Shown: positions 1 to 8,280 of the stretch, piece by piece
Numbering within the stretch: the stretch's first letter is position 1
Layout: every line of letters starts with the position of its first letter
DNA from: Pseudomonas sp. CBZ-4
Lineage (GTDB): Bacteria; Pseudomonadota; Gammaproteobacteria; Pseudomonadales; Pseudomonadaceae
NCBI RefSeq assembly: GCF_000346755.1
Contig: NZ_ANNV01000083.1
Location: 1-34,989 of the forward strand
Length of the DNA stretch: 34,989 nt
Reading direction: 5' to 3'
The notes under the pieces: generated by a model
What the model was told of the DNA's origin: nothing
The model's input: only the letters and a program-made list of their open reading frames with translations
The model's database searches: none
Program-made: the position numbers and the translations under genes

Positions 1-17
1 GGCTCACACAGCTCAAC

Positions 18-47
18 TGTGGGAGCTGGCTTGCCTGCGATGGCGGC
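18..47 (+). repeat. REP element, single copy
   Basis: A 30-base sequence starting tgtgggagctggcttgcctg lies just past the stop codon of the TonB receptor gene. The same core recurs at 31130, 31192 (inverted), 33188 (inverted), 33247 and 34931. This is the usual intergenic REP of fluorescens-group pseudomonads, mobilised by RAYT transposases. No inverted partner is visible inside the window. Confidence 0.85.
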
Positions 48-56
48 CGGTCAGGC

Positions 57-2168
57 TCAGCGCCAGCTCCAGGACACACCGGTGTAGATACCGCGACCAT
101 CCGCCGGCGTGGAACGCGCCATGTCCACACCCTTGTCGTCATAGCCCGGTGTGATGGTATTGGCGTAACGCCGGTTGGTGAGGTTGCGCAGGTCGACCCA
201 GGCTTGCCAGTCCTGTTTCGGCGCGTCGTAGCCGAAGGTCGCGCCCACAATCGTGTAGGACGCGGCGTTGTAGGAGTTGGCGTAATCCACTGCCACTTTT
301 GACGAATGCTCGGTGTTGAAACTGCTGTAGAACCCCGTCGGATGGCTATAGCGCAGTTGCCCCTGGTAATAGTGTTTGGGGATGCCCGGCAAGGTGTTGC
401 CGCCGAAGCGGTCGTCGTCGCGGTAGTGGAAGTCACTGAAGGTGTAGGCCTGGCGCAGGGCCAGCTTGCCGTTGCGGCCGCCGTCCCACAGCGGGCTGAG
501 CAGGCCCAATTCGAGGCCTTGGTGGATGGTAGGGCTGGCGTTGTTTTCGGCGACGATGGCGTCTGCCGTGGAGGTCTGAGCCCGGGTCTCCACGGTGAGC
601 AATTCGTGGCGCACTTCGGAGCGGTACAGCGCCAGGTCCCACTGGCCGAACCAGTGTTCACCGCGTCCGCCGACTTCCAGGGTGGTGGCGGTCTGGTTTT
701 TCAGGCTTACACCTTCGCGGGCCATGCCGTTGGCCGGGCCGCTGGTGAAGTACTTGTTGGAACCCCAGATCATCGACCACGCATGCGGCGGCTCGACCGA
801 GCGGCTCAGGTTGCCGTACACCTGCAATTGCGGGTTGAAGTCGTAACGCAGGCCGATGCGCGGCGCGTAGTCCCAGTCGTGCTGGCTCAGCGGCGCATGG
901 GTGTCCGGGTAGGTCACTTCGGTTTCACGGCGGGTGTAGATCGCCGCAAGGCCGGTGGTCAGCCACAGGTCGGGCACCAGTTCCAGGTCGTTGCCGATAT
1001 GCAGCACGGTGTCGGAGCCCAGGTAGCTGTAGTCGCGGGTCTTGGTGCCGGGGGCATAGGTCGCAGTGTTGCCGGCCGGGATACGCACGTATTCCGCGCC
1101 ACCGTTGTTGGGCATCGCCTGGGTAGTGCGCAGGCCGATCGTGGTTTTGCTGTCGTGGCCGAACAACGTGTCCTGGCGAATGTAATTGAGGGTGCTGCTG
1201 ATATCGGTGTAGGCGACTTTCAGGCGAATCGTGCCTTCGCGCAGGTCCATCGGATAGTCGTGATACGCCAGGCCGAACTCGACGCGAGAATTGTCATCCA
1301 GTTGCAGGGTGGTCTTGTTGGCGATCCAGGTCGAGCCCGGTTGCAGGCGCTTGGAGTCGCGGGCGGCGTTGAGGCTGTTGGCGGCGCGGGGGTCGTGGCT
1401 GATCTGCGCGCGGGTGAGTTTGCCCGGGGTGTCGTTGGTGGTTTCGCGGTAGCGGAAATAGAAACGGGTCTCCAGTTCCGGGCTGAAACGGTAGCCGAAA
1501 TTGGCCGCCATGCCCTTGCCCGTGGCGGCGCTCTGGCGCTGGTAGCCGTCGGATTCGGAGTCGGTAAGGCTGATGTAGTAATCGGCATCCCCCAGCACCT
1601 GGCCGGAGCTGATCTCGCGCTGGGCGTAGCCTTTGCTGCCCGCCTCATAACGCAGTTGCAGCTTGGGCGCGTCATAGCCGGTACGGGTCACGTAGTTGAC
1701 CGCGCCGCCCAAGGCCAACGCGCCCTGATCAAAACCGTTGGCGCCGCGCAGCACTTCGACGCGGCTTTGCCAGAGCGGGTCTTTCAACTCATAGGGCGTG
1801 CCGCCAGGGCCGGTCAGCGGCAGGCCATCGAACATTTCATACAAGCCCGAGCCATGGGAACCGGGGCTGCGGTTCAGGCCCGAACCGCGGATCGACAGTT
1901 TCACCCCTTCGTTGTTCGCCGCCTTGGCGTACACCCCGGCCTGGTACTTGAACACGTCCTCGTTGGTGCTGACCCGCCCCTGCTGCACGCTGTTCATGTC
2001 GATGTAGTTGGTGCCACCGGGCACACTCTTGAGCTGGGCCTCGGCGATTTCGCCGGCGCTGGCTTCGCTGCTGGTGACTTCGACCGGGGCCAGTTGCAGG
2101 TCTTCGGCGTGCACCAGCGAGCTTAAGGTCAGGGCGGCAAACAGGAGCGGAGGTTGGCGCAACAACAT
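57..2168 (-). CDS. TonB-dependent outer-membrane receptor
   Basis: A 703-residue TonB-dependent receptor that would import an iron chelate or similar ligand across the outer membrane using ExbB-ExbD-TonB energy. A signal peptide ends near residue 21 (SLVHA/ED). The plug domain follows, with VSTNEDVFKYQAGVYA, the SIRGSG motif and VEVLRGANGFDQGALALGG, typical of this fold. The beta-barrel runs to the C-terminus, which ends GVSWSWR with the terminal aromatic residue usual for outer-membrane barrels. A TonB box may lie just after the signal peptide (LAPVEVTS). Length is normal for the family. It stands alone on the minus strand; no sigma/anti-sigma pair adjoins it, and the short N-terminus has no signalling domain, so it is probably not of the FecA/FpvA signalling type. 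I saw no clear Fur box or cobalamin riboswitch in the 160 bases upstream. Ligand unknown. Confidence 0.93.
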   Translation of the reverse strand: MLLRQPPLLFAALTLSSLVHAEDLQLAPVEVTSSEASAGEIAEAQLKSVPGGTNYIDMNSVQQGRVSTNEDVFKYQAGVYAKAANNEGVKLSIRGSGLNRSPGSHGSGLYEMFDGLPLTGPGGTPYELKDPLWQSRVEVLRGANGFDQGALALGGAVNYVTRTGYDAPKLQLRYEAGSKGYAQREISSGQVLGDADYYISLTDSESDGYQRQSAATGKGMAANFGYRFSPELETRFYFRYRETTNDTPGKLTRAQISHDPRAANSLNAARDSKRLQPGSTWIANKTTLQLDDNSRVEFGLAYHDYPMDLREGTIRLKVAYTDISSTLNYIRQDTLFGHDSKTTIGLRTTQAMPNNGGAEYVRIPAGNTATYAPGTKTRDYSYLGSDTVLHIGNDLELVPDLWLTTGLAAIYTRRETEVTYPDTHAPLSQHDWDYAPRIGLRYDFNPQLQVYGNLSRSVEPPHAWSMIWGSNKYFTSGPANGMAREGVSLKNQTATTLEVGGRGEHWFGQWDLALYRSEVRHELLTVETRAQTSTADAIVAENNASPTIHQGLELGLLSPLWDGGRNGKLALRQAYTFSDFHYRDDDRFGGNTLPGIPKHYYQGQLRYSHPTGFYSSFNTEHSSKVAVDYANSYNAASYTIVGATFGYDAPKQDWQAWVDLRNLTNRRYANTITPGYDDKGVDMARSTPADGRGIYTGVSWSWR

Positions 2169-2329
2169 GGGGCGGGTCCTTGGAATTCGGGGGGACGTAA
2201 AAGGCGGGGCCCAGATGGGAAGACAAGGACGCCCGCCAAGTCACTCCTGATTAACGAACCAGCGCCATGGTGCAACAGGAAAGAATGCCCGGTGCAGGAC
2301 TTGCAACCGACCCTAAGGAAATAATCGGT

Positions 2330-2608
2330 CTAACCACGCTGAAAATTCAGCGTCTGCATCAGCTCATCCGCCTCTGAGCCTTGAGTGAACCGAAAGCCAA
2401 CCATTTCTTCGGTGGCCAGGATCTCAGCAAGGGTTTCGCACAACTGCACTTCCGTGGGCGAATCACGCAGCAGTTTATGCGCAGGCAGTAACAACTCGGC
2501 GCAAACGCCTTGAACACTCGCGACGTCAATCACGGCAAACAGGATAAATCGCAGGCGGATTTCGCGCTCAGTCGGCCAACGCGTTTTTGACTTACCCAAG
2601 GCAGGCAC
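2330..2608 (-). CDS. Small conserved-looking hypothetical protein
   Basis: A 92-residue soluble protein of unknown function, starting at a GTG codon at 2608. The ATG at 2612 is in another frame and hits a stop after six codons. The sequence is a mix of helical segments (EVQLCETLAEILATEEMV) and has no recognisable motif. It follows no gene closely on its own strand, and no strong ribosome-binding site precedes the GTG. Composition is like the neighbouring genes, which favours a real gene, but it could be a spurious reading frame. Confidence 0.45.
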   Translation of the reverse strand: MPALGKSKTRWPTEREIRLRFILFAVIDVASVQGVCAELLLPAHKLLRDSPTEVQLCETLAEILATEEMVGFRFTQGSEADELMQTLNFQRG

Positions 2609-2712
2609 TCATTTTTAAGAAAAGTCCGAGGCTATTGCCGAGTAGTAAGCGTTTCAAGGCGCCTGTGTGACGTTAGGCCCATTCCTACATAGGAAAGAGA
2701 AACAGCGCACTC

Positions 2713-3612
2713 CTAAACATCACTCGGTCGCGTGCGCGTCGCTTGCCAGCACATCAGCGAGCCTACGGTCACCAACACGGCACCCTGCCAGAACTGTGCG
2801 GTCAGGTGGGCCCCCAGCCACACGGCGGCAAATGCCGACGACAACACCGGCGCAGCGTATGAGGCAGTGGCCAGCAGGGTGAGGTTGCCGCGCAGGATGC
2901 CCAGGTTCCACAGCGCGTAGCCGCCGGCCATGGCAACGCCGGCCGCGCCCAGTTGCAGGCTGCTGTTGAGGGTGAACGCGGGCAGCACTTCAGTGCTCAG
3001 CGCGTATTTCAACCAAAGGACAGCGGCGGCCAGGGTAAAAAACAGCATCACCAGGTTTTGCCCACCGGCGTAGCGCCGGGTGACGTTGCAGTACAACGCG
3101 AACGTGACCGCGCAGCCCAGGGCGAGGCTGTAGCTCAGGGGGTTGGTGCTCACGTTGGCGACAAGGGTGGCCAATGCCAGGCCATCACCGCTCACCACCC
3201 ACACGATGCCAAATAACGCCAGTGCGGTGCCAGGCAGGATCAGCCAGCGGGCTTTCTGCCCATTCATGACAATCGCGAGCAAAACGGTCAGGCAGGGCCA
3301 CAGGTAGTTCACCACCCCAAGCTCAATCGCCTGGTTGCGAGTGCTGGCGTAACCCAATGCCAGCGACAGGCACAATTCGTACGCCACAAACAGCGCACTG
3401 CCCACAATCAGATAGAACCAAGAGGTCGCGCGCACCCGCGGCCGTCCTAGGAACAACACCAACAACACCGCCCCCAAGGTGTAGATCAACGCCGCGCCGC
3501 CCAATGGGCCGAACAGTTCACTGACACTGCGGATAAGCCCGGCGGCGGTACTCCACAGGAGAATCGCTACCAAACCGCATGCAGTGGCTGCACGCTCGCT
3601 GTTGATCTGCAT
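2713..3612 (-). CDS. yddG: Aromatic amino acid exporter, DMT superfamily (YddG-type)
   Basis: A 299-residue integral inner-membrane protein with about ten hydrophobic segments, the size and layout of two EamA repeats of the drug/metabolite transporter superfamily. The N-terminal ATACGLVAILLWSTAAGLIR, the motif YTLGAVLLVLFLGRPR and the C-terminal YAAPVLSSAFAAVWLG resemble YddG, which exports aromatic amino acids and some toxic analogues. ATG at 3612 is preceded by a GAGGT ribosome-binding site. It is monocistronic, with about 100 bases of non-coding DNA on both sides. The DMT assignment is firm; the YddG subfamily and substrate rest on recall of the family sequence. Confidence 0.85.
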   Translation of the reverse strand: MQINSERAATACGLVAILLWSTAAGLIRSVSELFGPLGGAALIYTLGAVLLVLFLGRPRVRATSWFYLIVGSALFVAYELCLSLALGYASTRNQAIELGVVNYLWPCLTVLLAIVMNGQKARWLILPGTALALFGIVWVVSGDGLALATLVANVSTNPLSYSLALGCAVTFALYCNVTRRYAGGQNLVMLFFTLAAAVLWLKYALSTEVLPAFTLNSSLQLGAAGVAMAGGYALWNLGILRGNLTLLATASYAAPVLSSAFAAVWLGAHLTAQFWQGAVLVTVGSLMCWQATRTRPSDV

Positions 3613-3721
3613 GGGGACCTCGTGGGTAAAACGGGAGGGATGAAATGCGGCGCAAGCCGTCTATTACGCTGCAACTGGACATTTTTAGCCACACGAATGT
3701 AAAGCCGCACAGGTGAGGAGC

Positions 3722-4477
3722 CTACTGCACCGGCAGAAAATTCATCAGCAACAAGCTCTGCGCATAGTTGACGCCGATACGCCGGTAGCGCTCATCCAGC
3801 AGCTGAGTCAACAGGTCGAGCCGCGCAACAATCTTGCCGAACTCCACGGCAAAGCTGAGGTTGCTGCCCTCCTCCGAGATTTCATTGGAAAACAGCAGCA
3901 ACACCCCGTTGGCATCCTGGCGCTGGCTGAGCAGCCAGGTGGCCTTCTCGATGTTGCGCGCAGCGTTGCTGACGAATTGCGGGTTGATCGAGTCGGTGAT
4001 GTAGAACTCGGTGCGCCCGCCATGGGCGGTGACGATCATGCTGCCGATCGCATAGATGAAGGCGCCAACCCGGTCGCCGCGAAATTCGGGGCTCAGGGAG
4101 TAACTCAATGCAGCCAGGTCGCGACGTTCGCCGAGGGCCGGCAGTGAACGGCGGTTCTCGATCGCCAGGCGGATTTCCCGGGCCGCGCTCACCGCATCCG
4201 GGTAACCCGATTGCCGCCATTGGCTGGGGTTGCGCAGGTAGAGTTTGTTCATCAGCAGATACAGGCTTTGCAGGTTGTCGCGCATGCCCAGGGTCGCCAT
4301 GCGATCGACGCTGGTCTGGAAGAACTCATCCGGCTTGCCGTTGCTGAACTGCTTGGCCATGTCCTGTGCCTGCTGCTGGCTGCAACCGGCGACACACAGC
4401 AGGAACGCGGCAACCAAGAGCAGTGGTTGACGCGTCCGGCGACGTTTACATCTGGCTTTCAGGTGATCTATCGGCAC
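3722..4477 (-). CDS. Putative lipoprotein, unknown function
   Basis: A 251-residue predicted lipoprotein. The N-terminus has a basic stretch (RCKRRRTRQ) then a hydrophobic segment ending in the lipobox CVAGC, with the lipidated Cys at residue 32. After cleavage the mature protein starts CSQQQAQDMA. Residue +2 is Ser, consistent with outer-membrane sorting. The rest is soluble and largely helical, with no motif I recognise. The start is a GTG at 4477 with only a weak GAG upstream; no in-frame ATG is closer to the lipobox, so the basic N-region may be shorter than shown. It has its own transcription unit. Confidence 0.78.
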   Translation of the reverse strand: MPIDHLKARCKRRRTRQPLLLVAAFLLCVAGCSQQQAQDMAKQFSNGKPDEFFQTSVDRMATLGMRDNLQSLYLLMNKLYLRNPSQWRQSGYPDAVSAAREIRLAIENRRSLPALGERRDLAALSYSLSPEFRGDRVGAFIYAIGSMIVTAHGGRTEFYITDSINPQFVSNAARNIEKATWLLSQRQDANGVLLLFSNEISEEGSNLSFAVEFGKIVARLDLLTQLLDERYRRIGVNYAQSLLLMNFLPVQ

Positions 4478-4565
4478 CAGGTCTCGCTCTTGTGTCCACG
4501 GGGAATGAATGTGGCTGGGTCACAGATAGAGCGGGGAAATGCGAAAAAGTGCGATAGGCGATGGC

Positions 4566-4862
4566 TTAAACCGCCGGCTCAAGCAGCAAAACCGTGGAAG
4601 GCCCGGCGCGGAATGTAGGATTGTGCCGACTGGCTTCTTCCATATGAGCCGTACGGTGGTGGGCTTCCAGCGCGGCTTTTGATGCCCACTTCTCGATCAG
4701 CACAAAGCTGTCAGGGTTGCCCGCCACGGGATGCAGGTCGTATTGAATGCACCCCTCCTCAGCCCTGACCAGCGGAGCCAGCGTCTCAAACGCCGCCAAC
4801 TGGTCGGAACCTCGACCCGGCTGAGTAGTGATAATGACGACAAGCCGTACTTCATCTGACAT
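4566..4862 (-). CDS. ABM-type (YgiN-like) putative quinol monooxygenase
   Basis: A 98-residue protein of the antibiotic biosynthesis monooxygenase family, small ferredoxin-like alpha/beta barrels that work as cofactor-free oxygenases or dimeric stress proteins. Visible family marks are the N-terminal strand VRLVVIITTQPG, the central EEGCIQYDLHP, the strand FVLIEKWASKAALEAH and the HHRTAHMEE segment with conserved His residues. Length is typical (95-105). ATG at 4862 is preceded by a weak AGGGTG. Monocistronic. The substrate cannot be read from sequence. Confidence 0.88.
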   Translation of the reverse strand: MSDEVRLVVIITTQPGRGSDQLAAFETLAPLVRAEEGCIQYDLHPVAGNPDSFVLIEKWASKAALEAHHRTAHMEEASRHNPTFRAGPSTVLLLEPAV

Positions 4863-5021
4863 GGACTACACCCTGCAATGTGGGAAAAGAACCCACAGAG
4901 TATGCCAGCCGCGTAGCCGTCGCACAGTCCTACAAAAAGATCGCACCAGGTGCTGTCCTTTCACACCGTTTTCACAGTCAAGCGCTTATGGTCAAACCAG
5001 CTCCTAATGAACATCCCTTTT

Positions 5022-5051
5022 AGCCCGTGCTCCCCATCACGGGCTTTTCTT
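5022..5051 (+). terminator. Intrinsic terminator on the plus strand; possible small-RNA 3' end
   Basis: An 8-bp perfect stem, agcccgtg (5022-5029) with cacgggct (5038-5045), is followed by tttctttg, giving a good rho-independent terminator in the plus direction. No plus-strand gene lies upstream; the nearest genes on both sides are minus-strand. The minus-strand reading has no T-tract, so it is a poor terminator for the gene ending at 5037, whose stop codon lies in the loop and stem. A short plus-strand RNA starting somewhere in 4870-4990 would explain it. Confidence 0.6.
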
Positions 5052-5240
5052 TGTCTGCGATTTGGTGAAGTTCCGAAAACGGCCCCGGTTATCCCACGCG
5101 TAAAACACCACGTGCGGCGCCATCATCACCGCGAACATTCCCCAGAACCCGACGAGGCCCGCGCCATGCAAGGCGCCTCCGATTGCGATAACAATAAAAA
5201 GTCCGACCATTCGCAGTGTTTCCGTTTTGATTCCTTTCAC
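5037..5240 (-). CDS. Small two-helix membrane protein, unknown
   Basis: A 67-residue protein starting at a GTG at 5240, chosen because AAGGAGG sits six bases upstream; the longer frame to 5282 has no such site. Two hydrophobic segments are visible, VGLFIVIAIGGALHGAGLVG and FWGMFAVMMAPHVVFYAW, followed by a basic tail (RGRFRNFTKSQTKKSP), suggesting a small inner-membrane protein with a cytoplasmic C-terminus. Function unknown. It lies 71 bases downstream of the diguanylate cyclase gene and may share its transcript. Confidence 0.65.
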   Translation of the reverse strand: MKGIKTETLRMVGLFIVIAIGGALHGAGLVGFWGMFAVMMAPHVVFYAWDNRGRFRNFTKSQTKKSP

Positions 5241-5311
5241 GTCACGCCTCCTTGAGTTCGGCCGCAAGAATACCCCGAACACCCACGTGCCACTAGCAGG
5301 CCGAGGCGAGC

Positions 5312-6469
5312 CTAGCCAGGCAGCGGCGGCGCCAACCGCAAGGTATTGCGCCCCATGCCCTTGGCCTCATACAGCGCCGCATCCGCGCGGGCCAGCAGGC
5401 TGGCGGCGGTGTCGGACGCCCCTGGCACCCCGCAACACACACCGATACTGATCCGCACCGCAATGCTTGACGCCCCATACCCCGCCGGCGTCTCGGCCAG
5501 CGAAGCGCGCAGCTCATCGAGTACCGCCACCGCGCCTTCAGGGCTGGTGCCCGGCAGCAACAGCAGAAACTCCTCGCCGCCATAACGGCCGATGCTGTCG
5601 GATTGGCGCAGACGCTGTGACAGGTGCCCGGCACAGTGAACAATCACTTCATCCCCCGCCAGATGGCCGTGCACATCATTGATCTGCTTGAAGTGGTCGA
5701 TATCCACCATCGCCACCGCCAGACTGGAGCCGTCGCGACGTGCGCGCTCCAGCTCCTTGGCGAACTGTTCGAGGATCGCCCGACGGTTGAGAATGCCGGT
5801 CAACACATCGCGCAACGCCAGGTACTGAAAGCGCGATTCACTGCGCTCCTTGGACAGCAACACCAGGCCCAGCGAAATCATCATCGCCGTGAACGTGCCG
5901 ATACTCACCGAGATGGTTTGCTTGAGGTTGCTGACGTCATAGCGCATTTCCGCCGCACCGCCGCCGAACACCGCCACCACACGCATGCCCAGGCCAATCA
6001 GGCTGATGCTCGAGCCAATGATCAACAACAGGCGCGCCCGCCCCTGGGCGGGGATGTAGCGCAGGGTCCAATAGATGATCAACGCGCACTGCAACATCAA
6101 CACAAAGGTGGCGGCGAGCATGCGCGGTTCCAGGGTGTCGATCAGGCTGGCCATCAACAACGCCATCAGCACCGCAGGCGCAAACGCCCGCCACCAGGCG
6201 ACAGGCAGCTCAACGATGCGAAACACGCTGGCACCGTAAAAAGCCAACGCCACGGCCAGCAGCGTATTGGCGACGCCGTAGGTAAACCACAACGGCGCAT
6301 GCCCGTAGAAGGTGTAGCCGATGTAGGCCAAAGCGTGGGCCAGCAAGCCGAAGCCAATGGTGAGCAGGCTGTCACCCCGATTGAACTGGCCGACCAGGAT
6401 CAGACAAAACGCCATGATCGTCGCCACCAGGGCGACACAGGCAAAAAGCGTGGGGGTATGGGCGATCAT
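5312..6469 (-). CDS. Membrane diguanylate cyclase (GGDEF)
   Basis: A 385-residue inner-membrane enzyme predicted to make cyclic di-GMP from two GTP. Residues 1-206 hold about six or seven hydrophobic segments (for example TLFACVALVATIMAFCLILV and TFVLMLQCALIIYWTL), a sensor or anchor region of no named type that I recognise. The GGDEF domain covers about 215-380: DVLTGILNRR at 221-230, DIDHFKQINDVHGHLAGD near 256-273, and an intact GGEEF active-site loop at 297-301. An allosteric I-site RQSD (288-291) stands five residues before it, so product inhibition is likely. No EAL domain is present. ATG at 6469 has a poor ribosome-binding site. The small gene downstream may be co-transcribed. Confidence 0.93.
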   Translation of the reverse strand: MIAHTPTLFACVALVATIMAFCLILVGQFNRGDSLLTIGFGLLAHALAYIGYTFYGHAPLWFTYGVANTLLAVALAFYGASVFRIVELPVAWWRAFAPAVLMALLMASLIDTLEPRMLAATFVLMLQCALIIYWTLRYIPAQGRARLLLIIGSSISLIGLGMRVVAVFGGGAAEMRYDVSNLKQTISVSIGTFTAMMISLGLVLLSKERSESRFQYLALRDVLTGILNRRAILEQFAKELERARRDGSSLAVAMVDIDHFKQINDVHGHLAGDEVIVHCAGHLSQRLRQSDSIGRYGGEEFLLLLPGTSPEGAVAVLDELRASLAETPAGYGASSIAVRISIGVCCGVPGASDTAASLLARADAALYEAKGMGRNTLRLAPPLPG

Positions 6470-6567
6470 GGAGGGCTCACCGGGCGCTGTTGGCAGCTGT
6501 TGTGACGGCTAGTCTAGTTGAGCAGGCCCGGTGTCGATATGGGTTTGTCGGTACTGTGTTTTGGGTG

Positions 6568-6972
6568 CTACAGCGTGATGGACGTCGCGGGATAGAAGAG
6601 CGTGTTGAGCACGAACAGCATCATCCAGAAGCCAATTTCCAGGGTTTCGGTAATCGGCTGAATGCGCCTCACCGCGCCATAGACATGCACCACAAACATC
6701 AGCGCAAACACCACAAAAAGCACATCGAAGGCGTAGCTGAAATGGGTGCCGGTGGTGACCGAGCGCAGCATGGTGGCTTCCACCACCAGGATGAACGCGC
6801 CCAGGCAGCGGCCAAAATAGATCGCCAGGTGCTGGTGCTCGGGAATCGTCCAACGCATGGCGCGCGCCCAAGGGATCGGTGCGATAAATATCGGCAGGGC
6901 AAAAAACAGTGTGGTGATCACCATCAGGGTGGTGAGGTAGAGGTGGCTGTATTGGGCGTAGTAACCGAGCAT
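6568..6972 (-). CDS. Four-helix integral membrane protein, unknown
   Basis: A 134-residue protein with about four transmembrane segments (YLTTLMVITTLFFALPIFIA, LGAFILVVEATML, AFDVLFVVFALMFVVHVYGA, GFWMMLFVLNTLFY). The start is taken as the ATG at 6972, after AAGGA; the longer frame to 7128 adds a Pro-rich stretch that reads like untranslated sequence and runs into the next gene. No catalytic motif is evident and I do not recognise the family. It stands alone between two minus-strand genes. Confidence 0.72.
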   Translation of the reverse strand: MLGYYAQYSHLYLTTLMVITTLFFALPIFIAPIPWARAMRWTIPEHQHLAIYFGRCLGAFILVVEATMLRSVTTGTHFSYAFDVLFVVFALMFVVHVYGAVRRIQPITETLEIGFWMMLFVLNTLFYPATSITL

Positions 6973-7087
6973 TGTTAGCGTCCTTGTCCGTGGGCAGTGT
7001 CGGTTGGCAGGATTGCAGCCGAAAATGCTCAAGTCCAATGGAAACGGGGCTTGCAGGACCAAAGAGAAGGGGCTTGGGTGGGTGGGA

Positions 7088-7636
7088 TTAATACGGAAGG
7101 TGGGCGCTGGACAACCCATGAATGACATCCGCAGCCATCTTTTCAGCAGGGCTCATCCCGTCAATCCGCAAGACCGAAGCCGTTTGCCCTGACAGCCACG
7201 CTTCATGCCACGCGCGGTTGCGTCCTGAAAAGTTCGGGTCGTCATACTGCGAGGCCCACTCGCGAAAGGCGATGTGTATCTCATGCATATCGCCACCCGG
7301 TGCGATCCGTTCGCCAAAACGCGCCTTCTCGCGGGCAGCCAGCCGCTCCAGGCGAACGGGCGTGGGTGTCACAACGAATACAATCAAATCGACAGCGGCA
7401 AGCAGCGAATCGCCCCACTCCATGCAGGAGCCGGTCAGCACCCACTCTTCGCCACCGAGTGCTTGCTGGATCAATGACACGCGCTCACTGGCAGGCCGCT
7501 TGGTCGTGAACGGCGGGTTGGTGGGCATCCAGTAGAAATCATCGACATCGACGTGGGGTATGACGAACTGGTGGGCGAGGTTTTGGCCCAGGGTGGTCAC
7601 GCCTGCGCATGAGGCGCCGGTGATGTAAATCCGCAT
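7088..7636 (-). CDS. P-loop nucleotide-binding protein, adenylate kinase-like, with variant Walker A
   Basis: A 182-residue protein of the P-loop kinase fold, near the AAA_18 / adenylate kinase-like group. The N-terminal MRIYITGASCAGVTTLG is a Walker A loop in which the usual Lys is replaced by Val (G7-x4-G12-V13-T14). Related bacterial proteins with GASGSGTTT, also lacking Lys, exist, so this may be a family trait rather than decay. HVDVDDFYW and the lid-like RLAAREKARFG resemble a substrate-binding and lid region. The start is well supported: ATG at 7636 with GGAGGAATAA directly upstream. Substrate unknown. Its 3' end is followed by the separately transcribed membrane protein gene. Confidence 0.85.
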   Translation of the reverse strand: MRIYITGASCAGVTTLGQNLAHQFVIPHVDVDDFYWMPTNPPFTTKRPASERVSLIQQALGGEEWVLTGSCMEWGDSLLAAVDLIVFVVTPTPVRLERLAAREKARFGERIAPGGDMHEIHIAFREWASQYDDPNFSGRNRAWHEAWLSGQTASVLRIDGMSPAEKMAADVIHGLSSAHLPY

Positions 7637-7812
7637 TTATTCCTCCGTGAACGTCAGTGGAGCTTGAGGCCGGGGTGTTTATTTTGCAGGACGTGGCCAC
7701 CGATCATTCAGCAACTGCCTGATGACTGACAGGTTGGAGATCACCATCCAGACGCAACCGCTCGACAGCACACGAACGCGATGGTCTGACACTGCTCAGT
7801 GTGGGCCGAGCC

Positions 7813-8007
7813 TCAACGTTTATCGTGAACAAACGACGGCCAGGCGCTGAGGAAAAAGATGATGCCGGAGGCCATGACGGTCACCCAGTAATCACTTGGA
7901 TAAAAAAACTGTCCGGCTATCGAGGCAATATACAAAGTGCCGCCTGTTCGCCGCCGACGTTTGGGGATGAACCACTCATGGAACGCGTCTAGCTTTTTAC
8001 CGGCCAC
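7813..8007 (-). CDS. Small hypothetical membrane protein
   Basis: A 64-residue protein with one or two hydrophobic segments (TLYIASIAGQFFYP and WVTVMASGIIFFLSAW). I place the start at the GTG at 8007, since AGGGAGA lies about six bases upstream; an ATG at 8037 in the same frame would add ten residues but has only a weak site. No recognised family. It is the last gene before the tRNA-derived repeats, so it marks the chromosomal side of the accessory region. Confidence 0.5.
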   Translation of the reverse strand: MAGKKLDAFHEWFIPKRRRRTGGTLYIASIAGQFFYPSDYWVTVMASGIIFFLSAWPSFVHDKR

Positions 8008-8136
8008 TACCAATCTCCCTGTTTGATAAGCAGCCACGCATATTACTCACTTTGGTGAGCCACGCCAGCCGGCGAGGCCGGCGCACTGCATCCGTGCGAA
8101 AGCGACCAATCAAATTCTTGATCTAGGGGATAGAGA

Positions 8137-8196
8137 CCAGAAACACAAAAGCCCCGCTTTCGCGAGGCTTTCGTTCGAATCTTGGCGCAAACCAGG
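8137..8196. repeat. Diverged copy of the tRNA-Ser 3' end (outermost att-like repeat)
   Basis: Sixty bases from ccagaaacacaaaagccccg to accagg match the repeats at 9078 and 15581, with several changes in the hairpin arms and one base missing in the acceptor part (ggcgcaaacc for ggcgggaaacc). The similarity continues a little into a T-arm-like aggagttcgaa. I read it as an old attachment-site copy on the far side of the accessory region. Confidence 0.75.
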
Positions 8197-8280
8197 AGTT
8201 CGAAGCCTAGTAGTGCGGCGTCCTGCGAAGCCTTTTTCAGCGCTTCCTTAATGGCAAAAGACGCACTCTAACGTGGATCG

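Noticed and set aside
306..2126. Long plus-strand open frame opposite the TonB receptor gene
   Set aside because: It mirrors the receptor codons in high-GC DNA; its Ala/Val/Gly-rich translation has no family likeness, and the minus-strand protein is a clear full-length receptor.
2169..2329. Fur box or cobalamin riboswitch before the TonB receptor
   Set aside because: I looked for both on the minus strand and found no convincing match; the tgcaagtcctgca palindrome is too short to assign.
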